NCBI GenBank assembly: GCA_045629205.1
Contig: JAZQQT010000196.1
Location: forward strand, 1 to 6,155
Source of the DNA: JAZQLP01 sp045629205
Lineage (GTDB): Bacteria; Bacillota; Clostridia; Oscillospirales; UBA644
Length of the DNA stretch: 6,155 nucleotides
Direction: 5' to 3'
Shown: positions 5,022 to 6,155 of the stretch, one piece after another
Position numbering within the stretch: the stretch's first letter is position 1
Layout of the letters: every line of letters starts with the position of its first letter
Translations under genes and position numbers: made by a program
Notes under the pieces: generated by a model
Databases searched by the model: none
What the model saw: only the letters and a program-made list of their open reading frames with translations
Told to the model about the DNA's origin: nothing

Positions 5022-6155
5022 GATTTTATTATTGATAATGGTTTTTTCATTGACCGGTTGTTCTTTAGAAGAAACCGGTCATTTTTCTGATGATGAAGCC
5101 AATCAACCAGTTCTGTCAGATTTTAAAATTGGATTTTGTGATAAAGAAACGTTAAATCCTTTTATTTCAACCTATAAAATAAACAGAGCTGTTTTATCTT
5201 TATGTTATGATAATATTATTAAGTTTGACCAATCTTTTAAACCGTATTCCGATTGTGTTGATTATGAGTTTAAAGGTCAGACTGTATATATAAAAGTTAA
5301 AGATAAATTGAAATTTTCTGATGGAAGTCTTGTCACAACAAATGATTTAAAATATTCATTGGATTTAGCTTCAAAAAACAATTCAATCTTTATTGATAGA
5401 TTTTCTTTTATAAAAAAATATTATATTAAAAATGATTCCTTAATTGTTGAATTTAATACCAATAATGAAAATAATATATTGCTACTCTCAATTCCATGTG
5501 TAAAAAATGATTCATCTGCAAAAAACCTCATCGGAACCGGATTATATTATTATTCGTTAGAAGACGGCAATAATTATCTTCGCAGGAATGATTATAATAA
5601 ATCAGATAATAACAGATTTTCAAAAATACTTTTAATAAATATAGCTGACAAGGAAGATCTTACATATAATATAAATTATTCTTTAATTGATTGCTCATAT
5701 ACAGATTTTGCATCTATTTCTCTGAATTTATCAAATAATGTTGATGTTTTTAGCTTTCCGACATTGAAAATGTATTATTTGACCTTAAATAAAAACAAAG
5801 TTTATCTGTCATCATCTGAAATATCTAGAGCAATTAGTTTATCAATCGACAGAGAATCACTCGTACAAAACACATCCGGTGCAATCAAGTCTGTTTGGGA
5901 GCCATTTATTAATAGTTGGTATAGAATTCCATCTAATTCGATAAATTCTAATATATATTCAATTAAAGATGCCTTTGATATTTTTCAAGAAAATGGGTTT
6001 AATTTAAACAATGGAAATTTATCTTGGAAAAAGAATGATTTAACACTAAATATTGTATGTGATTCAGATGATACATTAAAGATTAAAATAGCAGAAGCAA
6101 TTGCAATATCTTTAAACAATATTGGGTTTAAAACAAATATTACATATTATTCTAA
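5002..6155 (+). CDS. Extracellular solute-binding lipoprotein, SBP_bac_5 (oligopeptide/nickel type), 5' part
   Basis: A frame of 384 codons is open to the right edge, where 2 nt of the next codon remain. Residues 1-20 form a lipoprotein signal peptide: Lys3 and Lys7, a hydrophobic core ILLLIMVFSL, and the lipobox LTGC with Cys20 as lipidated residue. A polar acidic linker follows (21-40). Landmarks of the SBP_bac_5 family appear in order: LNPFIS (51-56), CYDNIIKFD (68-76), LKFSDGSLVTTNDLKYSLD (103-121), LIGTGLYYY (176-184), RAISLSIDRESLVQ (276-289), and a late helix AEAIAISLNNIGFKTNI (364-380). It would sit on the outer face of the membrane and deliver a ligand, often peptides, to an ABC transporter. 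The substrate cannot be read here. The start is ATG 5002 or the adjacent ATG 5005, overlapping the previous gene by 20 or 17 nt, with only a weak AAAAGAAA purine stretch as SD. Full-length family members have about 500-550 residues, so some 120-170 are missing. No permease or ATPase gene is in view. Confidence 0.87.
   Translation, partial: MMKIINKILLLIMVFSLTGCSLEETGHFSDDEANQPVLSDFKIGFCDKETLNPFISTYKINRAVLSLCYDNIIKFDQSFKPYSDCVDYEFKGQTVYIKVKDKLKFSDGSLVTTNDLKYSLDLASKNNSIFIDRFSFIKKYYIKNDSLIVEFNTNNENNILLLSIPCVKNDSSAKNLIGTGLYYYSLEDGNNYLRRNDYNKSDNNRFSKILLINIADKEDLTYNINYSLIDCSYTDFASISLNLSNNVDVFSFPTLKMYYLTLNKNKVYLSSSEISRAISLSIDRESLVQNTSGAIKSVWEPFINSWYRIPSNSINSNIYSIKDAFDIFQENGFNLNNGNLSWKKNDLTLNIVCDSDDTLKIKIAEAIAISLNNIGFKTNITYYS
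5051..5086 (+). terminator. Terminator-like hairpin inside the start of the lipoprotein gene
   Basis: TGACCGGTT (5051-5059) is perfectly complementary to AACCGGTCA (5073-5081), a 9-bp stem with 5 G/C pairs. The 13-nt loop can form a small inner stem (TTC/GAA). The stem is followed at once by TTTTT (5082-5086). This is the shape of an intrinsic terminator. It starts 29 nt after the stop codon of the coiled-coil gene, where an operon end would be expected. However, it also lies in codons 17-27 of the open lipoprotein frame, where the left arm encodes the lipobox residues. It may therefore act as a partial terminator or attenuator, or be a by-product of two ACC-GGT (Thr-Gly) codon pairs. Confidence 0.4.

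Noticed and set aside
5038..5040. Later ATG as start of the lipoprotein gene
   Set aside because: It would remove most of the signal peptide, leaving only a few residues before the lipobox cysteine.

Overview
The window is strongly AT-rich with short intergenic gaps. It reads as a chromosomal housekeeping segment of a low-GC Gram-positive bacterium, most likely a Clostridia-type Firmicute. The supporting signs are good Shine-Dalgarno (SD) motifs of the GGAG type, a Gram-positive style lipoprotein, an MtaB-type tRNA methylthiotransferase, MreB, and the rsmD-coaD pair followed by a coiled-coil protein. The standard bacterial code is used: coaD ends in TGA. No insertion sequence, phage gene, tRNA, rRNA or CRISPR array is visible.

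Layout: positions 1-303 hold the 5' part of an unrecognised minus-strand gene that runs off the left edge. Only 25 bp away, and divergent from it, starts a HAD-family phosphatase (329-988). The tRNA methylthiotransferase mtaB follows (1044-2339). After a 70-bp gap with a near-consensus promoter comes a tightly packed plus-strand block: mreB (2410-3435), rsmD (3441-4019), coaD (3988-4497), a soluble coiled-coil protein (4494-5021), and the first 384 codons of a solute-binding lipoprotein (SBP_bac_5 family, 5002 to the right edge). From mreB onward, neighbouring genes are 5 nt apart or overlap by 4 to 32 nt, so they are probably one translationally coupled operon.

Functionally the block mixes cell-shape control (MreB), 16S rRNA methylation (RsmD), coenzyme A synthesis (CoaD), a possible structural or division-related coiled-coil protein, and oligopeptide-type ligand capture at the cell surface. 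HAD phosphatase and MtaB lie upstream and may share a transcript with each other. I see no strong terminator between them.

I do not see a clearly new biological system. The points most worth a second look are: (i) a terminator-shaped hairpin with a T tract inside the signal-peptide region of the lipoprotein gene, about 30 nt after the preceding stop codon; (ii) the 25-bp head-to-head start region with overlapping SD motifs; (iii) repeats wrapped around the mreB promoter; (iv) the unnamed coiled-coil protein and the lipoprotein attached to an otherwise housekeeping operon.
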